The position numbers and the translations under genes are program-made. Below the pieces are notes generated by a model. It was not told the DNA's origin, ran no database searches, and was given only the letters and a program-made list of their open reading frames with translations. 64,000 nt of DNA, taken from contig NC_015957.1 of NCBI RefSeq assembly GCF_000147815.2, forward strand, positions 9,486,001 through 9,550,000, in the 5' to 3' direction. The DNA is from Streptomyces violaceusniger Tu 4113 (lineage in GTDB: Bacteria; Actinomycetota; Actinomycetes; Streptomycetales; Streptomycetaceae). This document shows positions 36,098-45,632 of this stretch, in pieces. Numbering within the stretch: the first letter of the stretch is position 1; each line of letters begins with the position of its first letter.

Positions 36098-36667
36098 CAC
36101 GGCCGAGACCACGAGGGTCTTGGCCGCCTTGTCGTGCAGGCACTGCCGGTAGGGCCGGTCCCAGGTGCACCACAGCACATTGATCAGCCAGAAGAGGAAG
36201 CCACAGCAGGGCACGATCTCGGGCAGGGTGTACACCCCGGCGCGCACCCAGCCCACCTGGCCGGCCGGCGGCTGGCCGTTCTCCAGCAGGGCGACCCGGA
36301 TCTTCATCGCCTTCTTGCCGACGGTCTGGCCGTCCCGGGTCAGCATCAGCCCCTCGTAGACGAAGTAGACCAGGACGTAGATCAGCGTGACGATGGTCGA
36401 ACGGGCGCTGCCGTCGACCGGGTCGTAGCCGCCGACGATCGCGCTCAGGACGAGCCCGACCGGGATGCCGACGAGCAGCGCGTCGATGATCCGGGCGATC
36501 AGACGGCGGCCGAGGTGCGCGAGCGGGGGCATCCCGGCGTACGGCTCGGTCCCGGCGGTGTGGTCCTCGTACGGGGAGCCGTTCGCCCGCGGATATTTGG
36601 CGGACGGATCGCTGCTGTCCCGGTCCCGGGGCTCATCGGGCCCGGGGGGCGGCTGGTCGGTGCTCAT
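36092..36667 (-). CDS. RDD family membrane protein (2 of 3)
   Basis: 191 residues. The N-terminal 50 residues are Pro/Asp/Ser-rich and disordered (PPPGPDEPRDRDSSDPSAKY). The RDD core follows with LGRRLIARIIDALLVGIPVGLVL, FVYEGLMLTRDGQTVGKKAMKIRVALL and the C-terminal LWCTWDRPYRQCLHDKAAKTLVVS. It is a close paralogue of the other two, sharing the CLHDKAA ending. The stop codon is the start of an 8-bp repeat array. Spacing of 138 bp to the next RDD gene suggests one transcript or recent duplication. Confidence 0.9.
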   Translation of the reverse strand: MSTDQPPPGPDEPRDRDSSDPSAKYPRANGSPYEDHTAGTEPYAGMPPLAHLGRRLIARIIDALLVGIPVGLVLSAIVGGYDPVDGSARSTIVTLIYVLVYFVYEGLMLTRDGQTVGKKAMKIRVALLENGQPPAGQVGWVRAGVYTLPEIVPCCGFLFWLINVLWCTWDRPYRQCLHDKAAKTLVVSAVP

Positions 36668-36816
36668 GGCCCGAGTCGACCCCGGAGCCGGGCCTGTCGC
36701 ATCCGGCGCGCACCGTTCGGGCGATCGGGATCGTCCATCCGCCTCAGCGGGGGCGGGCAGGTGGAGGCTCAGGGGCCGGGAGGGGAGCGGCGGTGCTCAC
36801 TCGGCCGCGGCCCTGC

Positions 36817-38544
36817 TCAGTCGGCCGCCGCGATGAAGGTGCGGGCCGCCTTGTCGTGCCAGCACTGCCGCCACGGGCGGTCGAACAGGCACCACAGCAC
36901 GTTCAGCACACCGATGACGAGCACCCCCAGCACCGAGTAGACCAGCCAGCGGCGCAGCGCGGCGCCGAAGGACGGGGTGTCGTGCCCCTCGATGTCCAGC
37001 ACTCGCACCCCGCTCAGCTTCTTGCCCAGCGTGCGGCCCCACTTGGCGGTCGGCAGCGTCTCCAGGACGATGCCGAGGACGAGCAGCAGACCGAGGACGA
37101 TGCCGAGATAGCCGCCGGTGGCGCCGTCCAGGAAGTAGACCGTGACGGTCTCACCGCTCTGCTTGGCCGTCTCGACCTTCTCGTCGATGTGGTCGCTCGC
37201 CTTGCCCCACAGCGGGAACGCGACGGCGCCGACGACGCCGAGCAGCACGACCGTGTCGATCAGCCGGGCGGCGAGGCGGCGGCCGAGCGGGGCGGGCCGT
37301 CCCTGGGCCTGGGCGGCCAGCAGGAAGGGGTTGTCGACGGGCGGCTTCCAGGGGATGACGCCCTCGGGCGCGCCCGGCGGGGCGCCATGCGGTGCGGCCT
37401 GCGGCGGGCCCTGCGCCGGGCCGGGCTGCTGGGCGAACTGGTGCCCCTGCTGCTGCCAGGCCGGGCCGCCGCCCTGGGCGGGGATACCGCCGAAGGGCTG
37501 CTGGGGCTGCTGGGGCTGGTACGGCTGCGGGGGCTGCTGAGGCTGGTGTGTCTGCGGAGGTTGCTGGGGCTGGTGCGGGGGCTGGGCCGGGGGTGCCGCT
37601 TCGGCGCCCTTGCGCGAGCCGCCGCGGCCGATCGCCCGGATCGCCATCGTCCCGTCGTCGCGGCCGGACGCCGGATTCCGGCCCTGGCCCTGACCCTGCC
37701 CCTGACCCTGGCCTGTCGTGGGCGCCGCTCCGTCGCCGCGCCCCACCGCGCGGATCGTCATCGTCCCGTCGCTCACCGGAGCGGGTGTCTCCCCGTCGTC
37801 CGCCGAGGGCAGCTCCGGGGCCCGGCGCACGGGTGGCAGGGCCTGCGTCGAGCGGTCCACCGTCCCGCCGCTCCCGCCCGCGCGCATGGTCAACGTGCCC
37901 TCATCGCGTCCGGCGCCCTCGCCCGGGCCCGCGCTGCGCGGGTCGGGCACCCCGGGCCACTGCCCGCCACCGGCCTGTCCGCCACCGGGCAGTCCGCCAC
38001 CGGCCTGGGCGTCGCCGGGGGCGTCCGTCTCCGAGCCCCAGGAGACCCGGTGGTCCTGCTCACCGCCGAATCCGCCCTGCCGGGACGCGTCCGCCTGCCA
38101 GACCGACCCGGCATCGGGACGGGTGCCGTACAGCCGCTGGGGGTCGTTCCAGTCGACGGACGCCGGGACGCCGCCGGGCGGCACCGGCTGGGCCCCCATG
38201 CCACCGGCCGCCGCCTCGGGCGGCCCGCCCGCGCCCCGGATGTCCATCTCGGCGCTCCGGCGCAGCTCGGGCAGTGCGCTGCCGGTCTCCTCCGCGGGCC
38301 GCGGCGCCGGCTCCTCGTCCAGGAACATCGGGCCCGTCTCGTCCGGCGCCGGGCTGATCACCTGGGTATGGGTGATGCCGGGCGGCGGCGCGGGCATGGC
38401 CTCGCCCACGGCCGGGGCGGGACGGCTGGTGCCGGGCACCCAGGCGGCACCGTTCCAGTAACGGATGTAGCCGGGGATGGACGGATCAGGATAAAAGCCA
38501 GGAATGGAGCTGCCGTCCGCGGATCCTGAGGTAGGGGCGCTCAT
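36817..38544 (-). CDS. RDD family membrane protein with N-terminal DUF2510 domain (3 of 3)
   Basis: 575 residues. Residues 10-45 contain a DUF2510-like motif (PGFYPDPSIPGYIRYWNGAAWV). About 300 residues of Pro/Gly/Gln/Ala-rich, low-complexity cytosolic sequence follow, including QPQQPPQPYQPQQPQQPFGG repeats and repeated TMTIRAVGRG / TMAIRAIGRG units. The RDD core is C-terminal (RLAARLIDTVVLLGVVGAV, WGRTLGKKLSGVRVL, RQCWHDKAARTFIAAAD). The repeated TIRA-type units occur four times and could be interaction motifs. The ATG follows GGAGATC. It is the promoter-proximal gene of the RDD cluster. Confidence 0.9.
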   Translation of the reverse strand: MSAPTSGSADGSSIPGFYPDPSIPGYIRYWNGAAWVPGTSRPAPAVGEAMPAPPPGITHTQVISPAPDETGPMFLDEEPAPRPAEETGSALPELRRSAEMDIRGAGGPPEAAAGGMGAQPVPPGGVPASVDWNDPQRLYGTRPDAGSVWQADASRQGGFGGEQDHRVSWGSETDAPGDAQAGGGLPGGGQAGGGQWPGVPDPRSAGPGEGAGRDEGTLTMRAGGSGGTVDRSTQALPPVRRAPELPSADDGETPAPVSDGTMTIRAVGRGDGAAPTTGQGQGQGQGQGRNPASGRDDGTMAIRAIGRGGSRKGAEAAPPAQPPHQPQQPPQTHQPQQPPQPYQPQQPQQPFGGIPAQGGGPAWQQQGHQFAQQPGPAQGPPQAAPHGAPPGAPEGVIPWKPPVDNPFLLAAQAQGRPAPLGRRLAARLIDTVVLLGVVGAVAFPLWGKASDHIDEKVETAKQSGETVTVYFLDGATGGYLGIVLGLLLVLGIVLETLPTAKWGRTLGKKLSGVRVLDIEGHDTPSFGAALRRWLVYSVLGVLVIGVLNVLWCLFDRPWRQCWHDKAARTFIAAAD

Positions 38545-38847
38545 GATCTCCGATGTCCCATATCTGCTCGGCCGTGCTGTACTGCGCTGCGCCTTTACGG
38601 TGCCTCGCGGTGAGGGGGGCGTAAGCAGTTTGCCGTACAGGAGCCGCTGTGCAACCCGGAACGCGCGCTGTCATGGTCTATCAGACCGGCCCGCCGACGG
38701 CGCCCACAGCTCCTCGCCACCACTCTCCCGTGCGAGCGCCACGAAGCCTTCCGAGCGGCGACGGCCCGCCTGGCACCGCCCGGCCTAGGTTCAACAGACC
38801 TACTCTGACACGCTCGGATGGCCTTTCCGTTGCCAATACTGGAACCC
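38545..38847. other. 303-bp divergent intergenic region
   Basis: No gene. It separates the RDD operon (- strand) from the XRE regulator (+ strand) and must hold both promoters. GGTCTATCAGACC at 38674-38686 is a 6-1-6 inverted repeat that could be an operator. No clear -10/-35 pair was identified. Confidence 0.5.
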
Positions 38848-39768
38848 ATGGACCGCAATACCGAGCTCAGTGAGTTCCTGCGGAGCCGCAGGGCTCGTCT
38901 GAGCCCTGGGGACGCGGGCGTGAGCGTGACCAACGACAGCCCCCGTCGAGTGCCGGGGCTGCGCCGCGAGGAGCTGGCGCAGCTCGCCGGGGTGAGCACG
39001 GACTACTACACGCGTCTGGAACAGGGCCGTCACCTCAATGTGTCGGAGACGGTGCTGGACGCCGTGGCCCGTGCGCTGCAGCTCGACGACACCGAGCGCG
39101 CGTACCTCTTCGAGCTGACCCGGCCGCGCCCCCGGCGCACGGTGCGCCGCCGGCCGCCCCGCCCCCAGCGGGTGCGGCCCGGGGTGCATGCGCTGCTGCG
39201 GACGCTGGACGGGATCTCACCGGCCTTCGTCCTCGGCCGGAGGGGCGATGTCCTGGCCTCCAACGAGCTGGCCCGGGCGCTGATCATCGACTTCGAGGCG
39301 CTCCCGTACCACGAGCGCAACATGGCCCGTTTCATGTTCCTCGACGAGGCGGCCCGTTCGCTGTGGACGGACTGGGAGACCGTCGCGGCGGAGATGGTGG
39401 CCTCACTCCGGCTGGAGGCCGGGCGCCATCCCGAGGATCCCCGGCTGACCGAGCTGGTGGGTGAGCTCACCATCAAGAGCGCGGACTTCCGCAAGTGGTG
39501 GGCGGACCACAACGTGCGGGAGAAGACCCATGGCGTCAAGCGCTACCACCACCCGGTGGTCGGGGACATGACGCTCTCCTACGAGAACGTGACCGTTCCC
39601 GGCGATCCCGACCAGGCGCTGTGCATGTACACGGTCGAGCCCGGCTCTCCCTCCGAGGCGGCCCTGCGGCTGCTGGCGAGCTGGACCGCGCCTCCTTCCG
39701 CCCGTTCCTCCGCGCCCTCTTCCGATGCGCGTCCTTCGGGGGGACCGTCCTCCGACGTTTCCCCCTGA
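38848..39768 (+). CDS. XRE-family regulator with MmyB-like ligand-binding domain
   Basis: 306 residues from the ATG at 38848 (MDRNTELSEFLRSRRARLSP). Residues 1-80 form an XRE helix-turn-helix (PGLRREELAQLAGVSTDYYTRLEQGRHLNVSETVLDAVARAL). Residues 110-275 are the MmyB-like ligand-binding domain, with ARFMFLDEAARSLWTDWE and the HPVVGDMTLSYE ending. The last 30 residues are Ser/Pro-rich. Proteins of this type are very numerous in Streptomyces and often control the adjacent redox gene. Here a zinc alcohol dehydrogenase follows 162 bp downstream in the same direction. The inducer may be a fatty acid or aldehyde, which is inference from the family. Confidence 0.93.
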   Translation: MDRNTELSEFLRSRRARLSPGDAGVSVTNDSPRRVPGLRREELAQLAGVSTDYYTRLEQGRHLNVSETVLDAVARALQLDDTERAYLFELTRPRPRRTVRRRPPRPQRVRPGVHALLRTLDGISPAFVLGRRGDVLASNELARALIIDFEALPYHERNMARFMFLDEAARSLWTDWETVAAEMVASLRLEAGRHPEDPRLTELVGELTIKSADFRKWWADHNVREKTHGVKRYHHPVVGDMTLSYENVTVPGDPDQALCMYTVEPGSPSEAALRLLASWTAPPSARSSAPSSDARPSGGPSSDVSP

Positions 39769-39818
39769 TCTCACCGACCCCCCATTTCGCACTGATCCCC
39801 CTTCGCGCCAATCTCCCT

Positions 39819-39845
39819 TTCACGCAATTCACGCAATTCACGCCA
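39819..39845. promoter_or_regulatory. Three tandem 9-bp repeats upstream of the alcohol dehydrogenase
   Basis: TTCACGCAA occurs in tandem at 39819 and 39828, and as TTCACGCCA at 39837. They lie 86-112 bp upstream of the dehydrogenase start in an AT-richer spacer. They may be half-sites for the XRE regulator, although 9-bp spacing is not helical phase. Confidence 0.45.
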
Positions 39846-39930
39846 TCCGCACTATCCGCCTGACCACCCCCATGCCTGCCACCCCCCACATTCATCGCAT
39901 TCCGCTCAATTCCTCCAGGGAGACAGCTCT

Positions 39931-40980
39931 ATGACCACCAGCGTCACCGCCTACGCAGCCCCCGCTCCGAAGGCCCCGCTGGAAAAGACCACCGTCGAGC
40001 GCCGCGCACTGCGCGAGCACGACATCCTCATCGAGATCGCCTACGCCGGTATCTGCCACTCCGACATCCACCAGGCCCGCGAGGAATGGGGCTCCGCCCA
40101 GTTCCCGATGGTGCCCGGCCATGAGATCGCCGGTGTGGTCGCCGAGGTCGGCCCCGGTGTGACCAAGTACGCCGTGGGCGACCGGGTCGGCGTGGGCTGC
40201 TTCGTCGACTCCTGCCGCGAGTGCGCGAACTGCCTCGCGGGCGAGGAGCAGTTCTGCCTCAAGGGCGAGGTGCAGACGTACAACGGCACGGAGTACGACG
40301 GCGCCCCCACCTACGGCGGCTACAGCACCCACATCGTGGTGGACGAGAACTACGCCCTACGCATCCCCGAGGGGATCTCGCTGGACATCGCCGCCCCGCT
40401 GCTGTGCGCCGGGATCACCCTCTACTCCCCGCTCGCCCACTGGAACGCCGGTCCCGGTAAGAAGGTCGCCATCGTCGGCCTGGGCGGCCTCGGCCACATG
40501 GGCGTGAAGATCGCCCATGCAATGGGCGCCGAGGTGACCGTGCTGAGCCAGACGCTCCGTAAGAAGGACGACGGGCTGCGGCTGGGCGCCGACCACTTCT
40601 ACGCCACCGGCGACGACTCCACCTTCACCGAGCTGGCCGGCACCTTCGACCTGATCGTCAACACGACCTCGGCGAACCTGCCGCTGGACGGCTACCTGTC
40701 GCTGCTGAAGGTCGACGGCACGCTGGTGCACGTGGGTGCGCCGGAGAACCCCAGCGCCTTCAGCCAGTTCTCGCTGATCATGGGCCGCAGGTCGATGGCC
40801 GGGTCGAAGATCGGCAGCATCCGGGAGACGCAGGAGATGCTGGACTTCTGCGCCGAGCACGGGCTCGGCGCGGAGATCGAGGTGATCAACGGCGACCAGA
40901 TCAACGAGGCCTACGACCGCGTCGTGAGCAGCGATGTGCGGTACCGCTTCGTGATCGACATCGCCTCCCTGAATGCCTGA
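39931..40980 (+). CDS. Zinc-dependent NAD(P) alcohol dehydrogenase (cinnamyl-alcohol/YahK type)
   Basis: 349 residues. MDR fold with catalytic zinc ligands in [11 protein letters not shown] (Cys) and [11 protein letters not shown] (His-Glu), the structural-zinc cluster C-R-E-C-A-N-C within [14 protein letters not shown] followed by [10 protein letters not shown], and the nucleotide site [17 protein letters not shown]. The [12 protein letters not shown] and CADIS-like pattern matches the cinnamyl-alcohol-dehydrogenase family, which reduces aromatic and aliphatic aldehydes, usually with NADPH. It is preceded by GGGAGACAG and by the XRE regulator. Confidence 0.95.
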   Translation: MTTSVTAYAAPAPKAPLEKTTVERRALREHDILIEIAYAGICHSDIHQAREEWGSAQFPMVPGHEIAGVVAEVGPGVTKYAVGDRVGVGCFVDSCRECANCLAGEEQFCLKGEVQTYNGTEYDGAPTYGGYSTHIVVDENYALRIPEGISLDIAAPLLCAGITLYSPLAHWNAGPGKKVAIVGLGGLGHMGVKIAHAMGAEVTVLSQTLRKKDDGLRLGADHFYATGDDSTFTELAGTFDLIVNTTSANLPLDGYLSLLKVDGTLVHVGAPENPSAFSQFSLIMGRRSMAGSKIGSIRETQEMLDFCAEHGLGAEIEVINGDQINEAYDRVVSSDVRYRFVIDIASLNA

Positions 40981-41059
40981 GCGACATCGCCTCGCTGCAA
41001 GCGGGCGCCCCGCTCACAGCGGTGTCGCCTCGCTGACGGCGTGATCAGGTTCTGAAGCC

Positions 41060-41096
41060 GAGGCCGTCCGGACCACCCCCGGGTCCGGGCGGCCTC
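41060..41096. terminator. Bidirectional terminator between ADH and GlcD-like gene
   Basis: A 14-bp stem (41060-41073 with 41083-41096) including one G-T pair and a 9-nt loop. It overlaps the end of the convergent oxidase gene. Confidence 0.75.
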
Positions 41097-42462
41097 AGAA
41101 CAGTTTGCCGGGGTTGAGCAGGCCCAGCGGATCGAAGACCTGCTTGATCCCTTGCTGCAACTCCACCCCCACCGGGCCCAGTTCACGCGCCAGCCACTCC
41201 CGCTTGAGGACGCCGACGCCGTGCTCACCGGTGATGGTGCCGCCGAGTTCCAGGCCCAGCGCCATGATCTCGTCGAACGACTCCCGGGCCCGCCGCGACT
41301 CGTCGGGGTCGGCCGGGTCGAAGCACACCGTCGGATGGGTGTTGCCGTCCCCGGCGTGGGCCACGACGCCGATCGTGAGGGCGTGCTTCTCGGCGATGGC
41401 GGCCGTGCCGTCGATCATCTCGGCGAGCCGGGAGCGGGGCACACAGACGTCGTCGATCATGGTGACGCCCTTGACCGCCTCCAGCGCCGGAAGCGTCATC
41501 CGGCGGGCCTGGAGCAGCATGTCGGACTCGGCGGCGTCCTCGGCCGGGACCACCTCCGTCGCACCGGCCGCCGTGCACAGCTCGGCGACGGCGGCGAGGT
41601 CGGGGGCCGGGTCCGGGGTGTCGAACGCCGCCATCAGCAGGGCCTCGGTGGACTCCGGGAGGCCCATGTTCCCCATCGCGTTGACGGCGCGGACGCTCGT
41701 CCGGTCCATCAGCTCCAGCAGCGAGGGGGCGTGGCCGCGCTCCATGATCCGGCAGATGGCGTCGCAGGCGGACGCGGTGGAGGGGAACTCGGCGGCCAGG
41801 ACGAGCTGTTCCAGCGGGGCGGGCTTGAGGGCGAGGACCGCGCCGACGACGATGCCGAGGCTGCCCTCGGAGCCGACGAACAGCCGGGTCAGGTCATAGC
41901 CCGCGACGCCCTTGGCGGTACGGCGGCCGGTCCTCAGCAGCCGCCCGTCGGCCAGGACGACATCGAGCCCGAGGACGTACTCGGCGGTGACGCCGTACTT
42001 CACACAGCACAGCCCGCCGGACGCGGTGCCGATGTTGCCGCCGATCGTGCACTGCTCCCAGCTCGAGGGGTCCGGCGGATAGTAGAGGCCCTTCTCCATG
42101 ACCGCGCGGGACAGGGTCGCGTTGATCACGCCCGGTTCGACGACCGCGATCCGGTCGACCGGGTTGATCTCCAGGATCCGGTCCATCTTGACCAGGGACA
42201 GCACGATGCAGCCCTCGGACGCGTTGGCCGCGCCCGACAGGCCGGTGCGCGCGCCCTGGGGCACGACCGGGACGCGCAGCGCGGTGGCGGTGCGGCAGAC
42301 GTGCTGCACCTGCTCGACCGTGCGCGGGAGGACGACGACGGCGGGCGCGCCCGCCTCGCAGAAGCTCGCCATGTCGTATGCGTAGGCCCCGGTCACATCC
42401 GGGTCGGTCAGCACGGCCTCCTCGGGGAGGCCCTCCCGCAGCAGCTCGATGAGGTCCGTCAT
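41095..42462 (-). CDS. FAD-binding oxidoreductase (GlcD / D-lactate dehydrogenase type)
   Basis: 455 residues. The N-terminal FAD-binding domain (PCMH fold) has VVLPRTVEQVQHVCRTATALRVPVVPQGARTGLSGAAN and EQCTIGGNIGTASGGLCCVKYGVT. The C-terminal FAD-oxidase cap ends with the family signature GLELGGTITGEHGVGVLKREWL. It oxidises a 2-hydroxy acid such as glycolate or D-lactate, passing electrons to an acceptor. It lacks the GlcE/GlcF partners nearby, so it may be a stand-alone dehydrogenase. Convergent with the ADH gene. Confidence 0.94.
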   Translation of the reverse strand: MTDLIELLREGLPEEAVLTDPDVTGAYAYDMASFCEAGAPAVVVLPRTVEQVQHVCRTATALRVPVVPQGARTGLSGAANASEGCIVLSLVKMDRILEINPVDRIAVVEPGVINATLSRAVMEKGLYYPPDPSSWEQCTIGGNIGTASGGLCCVKYGVTAEYVLGLDVVLADGRLLRTGRRTAKGVAGYDLTRLFVGSEGSLGIVVGAVLALKPAPLEQLVLAAEFPSTASACDAICRIMERGHAPSLLELMDRTSVRAVNAMGNMGLPESTEALLMAAFDTPDPAPDLAAVAELCTAAGATEVVPAEDAAESDMLLQARRMTLPALEAVKGVTMIDDVCVPRSRLAEMIDGTAAIAEKHALTIGVVAHAGDGNTHPTVCFDPADPDESRRARESFDEIMALGLELGGTITGEHGVGVLKREWLARELGPVGVELQQGIKQVFDPLGLLNPGKLF

Positions 42463-42535
42463 GTGTCCAGCCTCGCACCCGGGAAGCGCGCGGGGAAGAT
42501 CGCGGCAGCGGACGGGTTACCGCGAAATCGCCGGT

Positions 42536-43561
42536 CTACTGCGCCTTGTAGTAGACGCTGACCTTACGGTCTCCGGCGGCGCCCGAGGCGAAGCCCATGC
42601 ACAGCCGGCGGGGGCTGGAAAGCTGGACGGCCAGGCCCTCGGGCTCGCGGTAGCTCAGCGAGTAGGCGGCCTCGGTACGGGCGCGCTGGACGAGTTCGCC
42701 GGTGCGCAGATCGATGCAGGAGACGTAGGTGTTGCCGTGGCCGGAGGGCGGGTTGGCGCCGCCCTCGTCGGTGTAGGCGGTACCGGTGAGCTGGTACGCG
42801 TAGTCGCCGAGGACCGTGAAGCCCTGGAAGACCTCGCCGTCCTCGACGCCGGTCTGGGGTATGTCGTCGTACACGGCGGTGTAGTCGCCCGCGCTGACCC
42901 CGGAGAGGCTCATCAGCCGGTAGCGGGCCTCGCCGCCGAGGCGGTAGCGCAGCAGCAGCCGGCGGTTGAGCATGTCGACGGCGGGCTGGTTGCTGGTGGA
43001 GCCCGCCACCGGGCGGTGCTCGACCAGCGAGGACGAACCGGACGACAGCACGGTGCCATCGGCGAACTTGAAGCGGCTGATGGCGCGGCCGTAGCCGGAG
43101 TCGGGATTGGCGTCCGACTCGGTCCACAGATAGGCGGTGGCGCCGACCGGCTCGCAGCCCATCGCGACGCCGTGCCCGAATCCCTTGAGGTACATGGAGC
43201 CCAGCTCCGCTCCGGCCAGGGACAGCTTGGTGAGGCACAGATCGCCGTGGGCGGCGCGGTCGGCACCGGAGACGGGGGCGGATTCCCCGCTGAGCTGGAT
43301 ACCGCCCTGCATCTGCTGGACGGTGTAGAGGTGGCCGCCCACGTCATCGAACGCGAAGGACTGCAGCACGGTGGCGTTGTGCGGGGTCTTCTCGCGGATC
43401 AGCGGGGTGGAGGGCACCGACAGATCGAACCGGCCTCCCGCCACGGTGGCGGCCCCCGCGCGGGCGGCGAAGGCACCGAGCGCGCCGGCCGCGGCCACGC
43501 CCCCGCCGAGGGTGAACCTACGCCTGGTCAAACGACCCGCAGTGTACTTTTCCGTGTGCAT
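42536..43561 (-). CDS. Tat-exported TeiC-like (teichoic-acid-associated) beta-propeller protein
   Basis: 341 residues. The N-terminus carries a twin-arginine signal (TRRRFTLGGGVAAAG) ending near ARAGAAT, so the protein is exported folded. The rest matches streptomycete proteins annotated as teichoic acid biosynthesis protein C: the phage-P68-type propeller fold with VLQSFAFDDVGGHLYTVQQM, HGDLCLTKLSLAG, GYGRAISRFKF and GLAVQLSS, all beta-rich. Catalytic activity is unproven; a carbohydrate-binding or glycerophosphate role is usual speculation. It is a single gene downstream of hppD on the same strand but with its own spacer. Confidence 0.82.
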   Translation of the reverse strand: MHTEKYTAGRLTRRRFTLGGGVAAAGALGAFAARAGAATVAGGRFDLSVPSTPLIREKTPHNATVLQSFAFDDVGGHLYTVQQMQGGIQLSGESAPVSGADRAAHGDLCLTKLSLAGAELGSMYLKGFGHGVAMGCEPVGATAYLWTESDANPDSGYGRAISRFKFADGTVLSSGSSSLVEHRPVAGSTSNQPAVDMLNRRLLLRYRLGGEARYRLMSLSGVSAGDYTAVYDDIPQTGVEDGEVFQGFTVLGDYAYQLTGTAYTDEGGANPPSGHGNTYVSCIDLRTGELVQRARTEAAYSLSYREPEGLAVQLSSPRRLCMGFASGAAGDRKVSVYYKAQ

Positions 43562-43630
43562 TGATACTCGACAACTCCCATGCGATCACGCCGTGTTGGA
43601 GTGAACAGATCGCCGAGAGTGTAGACGCTG

Positions 43631-43644
43631 AGAAAGCGCTCCCA
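43631..43644. promoter_or_regulatory. CebR-like operator half-match upstream of the TeiC-like gene
   Basis: AGAAAGCGCTCCCA agrees at 11 of 14 positions with the LacI-type CebR consensus as I remember it (TGGGAGCGCTCCCA), the right half being perfect. It lies 70 bp upstream of the ATG. The left half is degenerate, so this is only a candidate. Confidence 0.3.
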
Positions 43645-43699
43645 TTCATGTGTTCGGGTTTTCTGGCATGAGCGGCGCATGTGCACACGGGTGAGGGGA

Positions 43700-43733
43700 A
43701 CGCGGGGGGCGGGCCGCGGCCCGCCCCCCGCGT
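43700..43733. terminator. Strong terminator of hppD
   Basis: A perfect 16-bp GC stem (43700-43715 with 43718-43733) and a minimal 2-nt loop (effectively 15 bp with a tetraloop), 7 bp after the hppD stop. Confidence 0.88.
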
Positions 43734-43739
43734 GACGGT

Positions 43740-45056
<1,317 letters not shown>

Positions 45057-45070
45057 TCAAGGGGGACCGC

Positions 45071-45538
45071 ATGGGAATCGACGGGCTCGACGCCCGCCTG
45101 ATCGAGCTGCTCGCCGAGGAACCGCGGATAGGCGTGCTGGAGGCGTCGCGCCGCCTCGGTGTCGCCCGCGGCACGGCGCAGGCGCGGCTGGACCGGCTGC
45201 GGGCGCAGGGGGTGATCCGGGGCTTCGGCCCCGACGTGGACCCGGCGGCGCTCGGCTATCCGGTCACCGCGTTCGCGACGCTGGAGATCAAGCAGGGGCA
45301 GGGGCAGGATGTACGGGCCCATCTGGCGACCGTTCCGGAGGTGCTGGAGCTGCACACCACCACGGGCCACGGGGACATGCTCTGCCGGTTGGTGGCCCGC
45401 TCCAACGCCGATCTTCAGCGGGTGATCGACCTGGTGGTGGGGTTCGAGGGGATCGTCCGGGCCTCGACGGCGATCGTGATGGAGAACGCGGTTCCGCTGC
45501 GGATCATCCCGCTGGTGCGGCAGGCGGCGCTGGACTGA
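45071..45538 (+). CDS. Lrp/AsnC-family transcriptional regulator
   Basis: 155 residues from the ATG at 45071. The N-terminal helix-turn-helix (DGLDARLIELLAEEPRIGVLEASRRLGVARGTAQARLDRLRAQGVI) is followed by the RAM ligand-binding domain (VTAFATLEIKQGQGQDVRAHLATVPEVLELHTTTGHGDMLCRLVARS). Such regulators form octamers that sense amino acids. Its divergence from hppD makes control by tyrosine or a derivative likely, with autoregulation. The final IIPLVRQAAL is typical of the family. Confidence 0.94.
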   Translation: MGIDGLDARLIELLAEEPRIGVLEASRRLGVARGTAQARLDRLRAQGVIRGFGPDVDPAALGYPVTAFATLEIKQGQGQDVRAHLATVPEVLELHTTTGHGDMLCRLVARSNADLQRVIDLVVGFEGIVRASTAIVMENAVPLRIIPLVRQAALD

Positions 45539-45571
45539 TGGCTGGGGCCCGGGGAGCCCCTGAAGCGGATC

Positions 45572-45613
45572 CAAAGACTCCGTTGCAAAGAAAGTGTTGC
45601 AACTGAGTCTTTG
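45572..45613. promoter_or_regulatory. Operator and leaderless promoter of the winged-helix regulator
   Basis: CAAAGACTC (45572-45580) and GAGTCTTTG (45605-45613) form a 9-bp inverted repeat flanking two GTTGCAA motifs. TTGCAA (45597-45602) and TACGCT (45620-45625) are spaced by 17 nt, giving a promoter whose start point would fall on the ATG at 45633. The repeat overlaps the -35 and spacer, ideal for autorepression. Confidence 0.65.
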
Positions 45614-45632
45614 CATGCTTACGCTGCCGCGC

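Noticed and set aside
45615..45632. Upstream ATG of the winged-helix regulator (MLTLPR)
   Set aside because: It overlaps the promoter -10 region; the leaderless ATG at 45633 fits the promoter geometry better.
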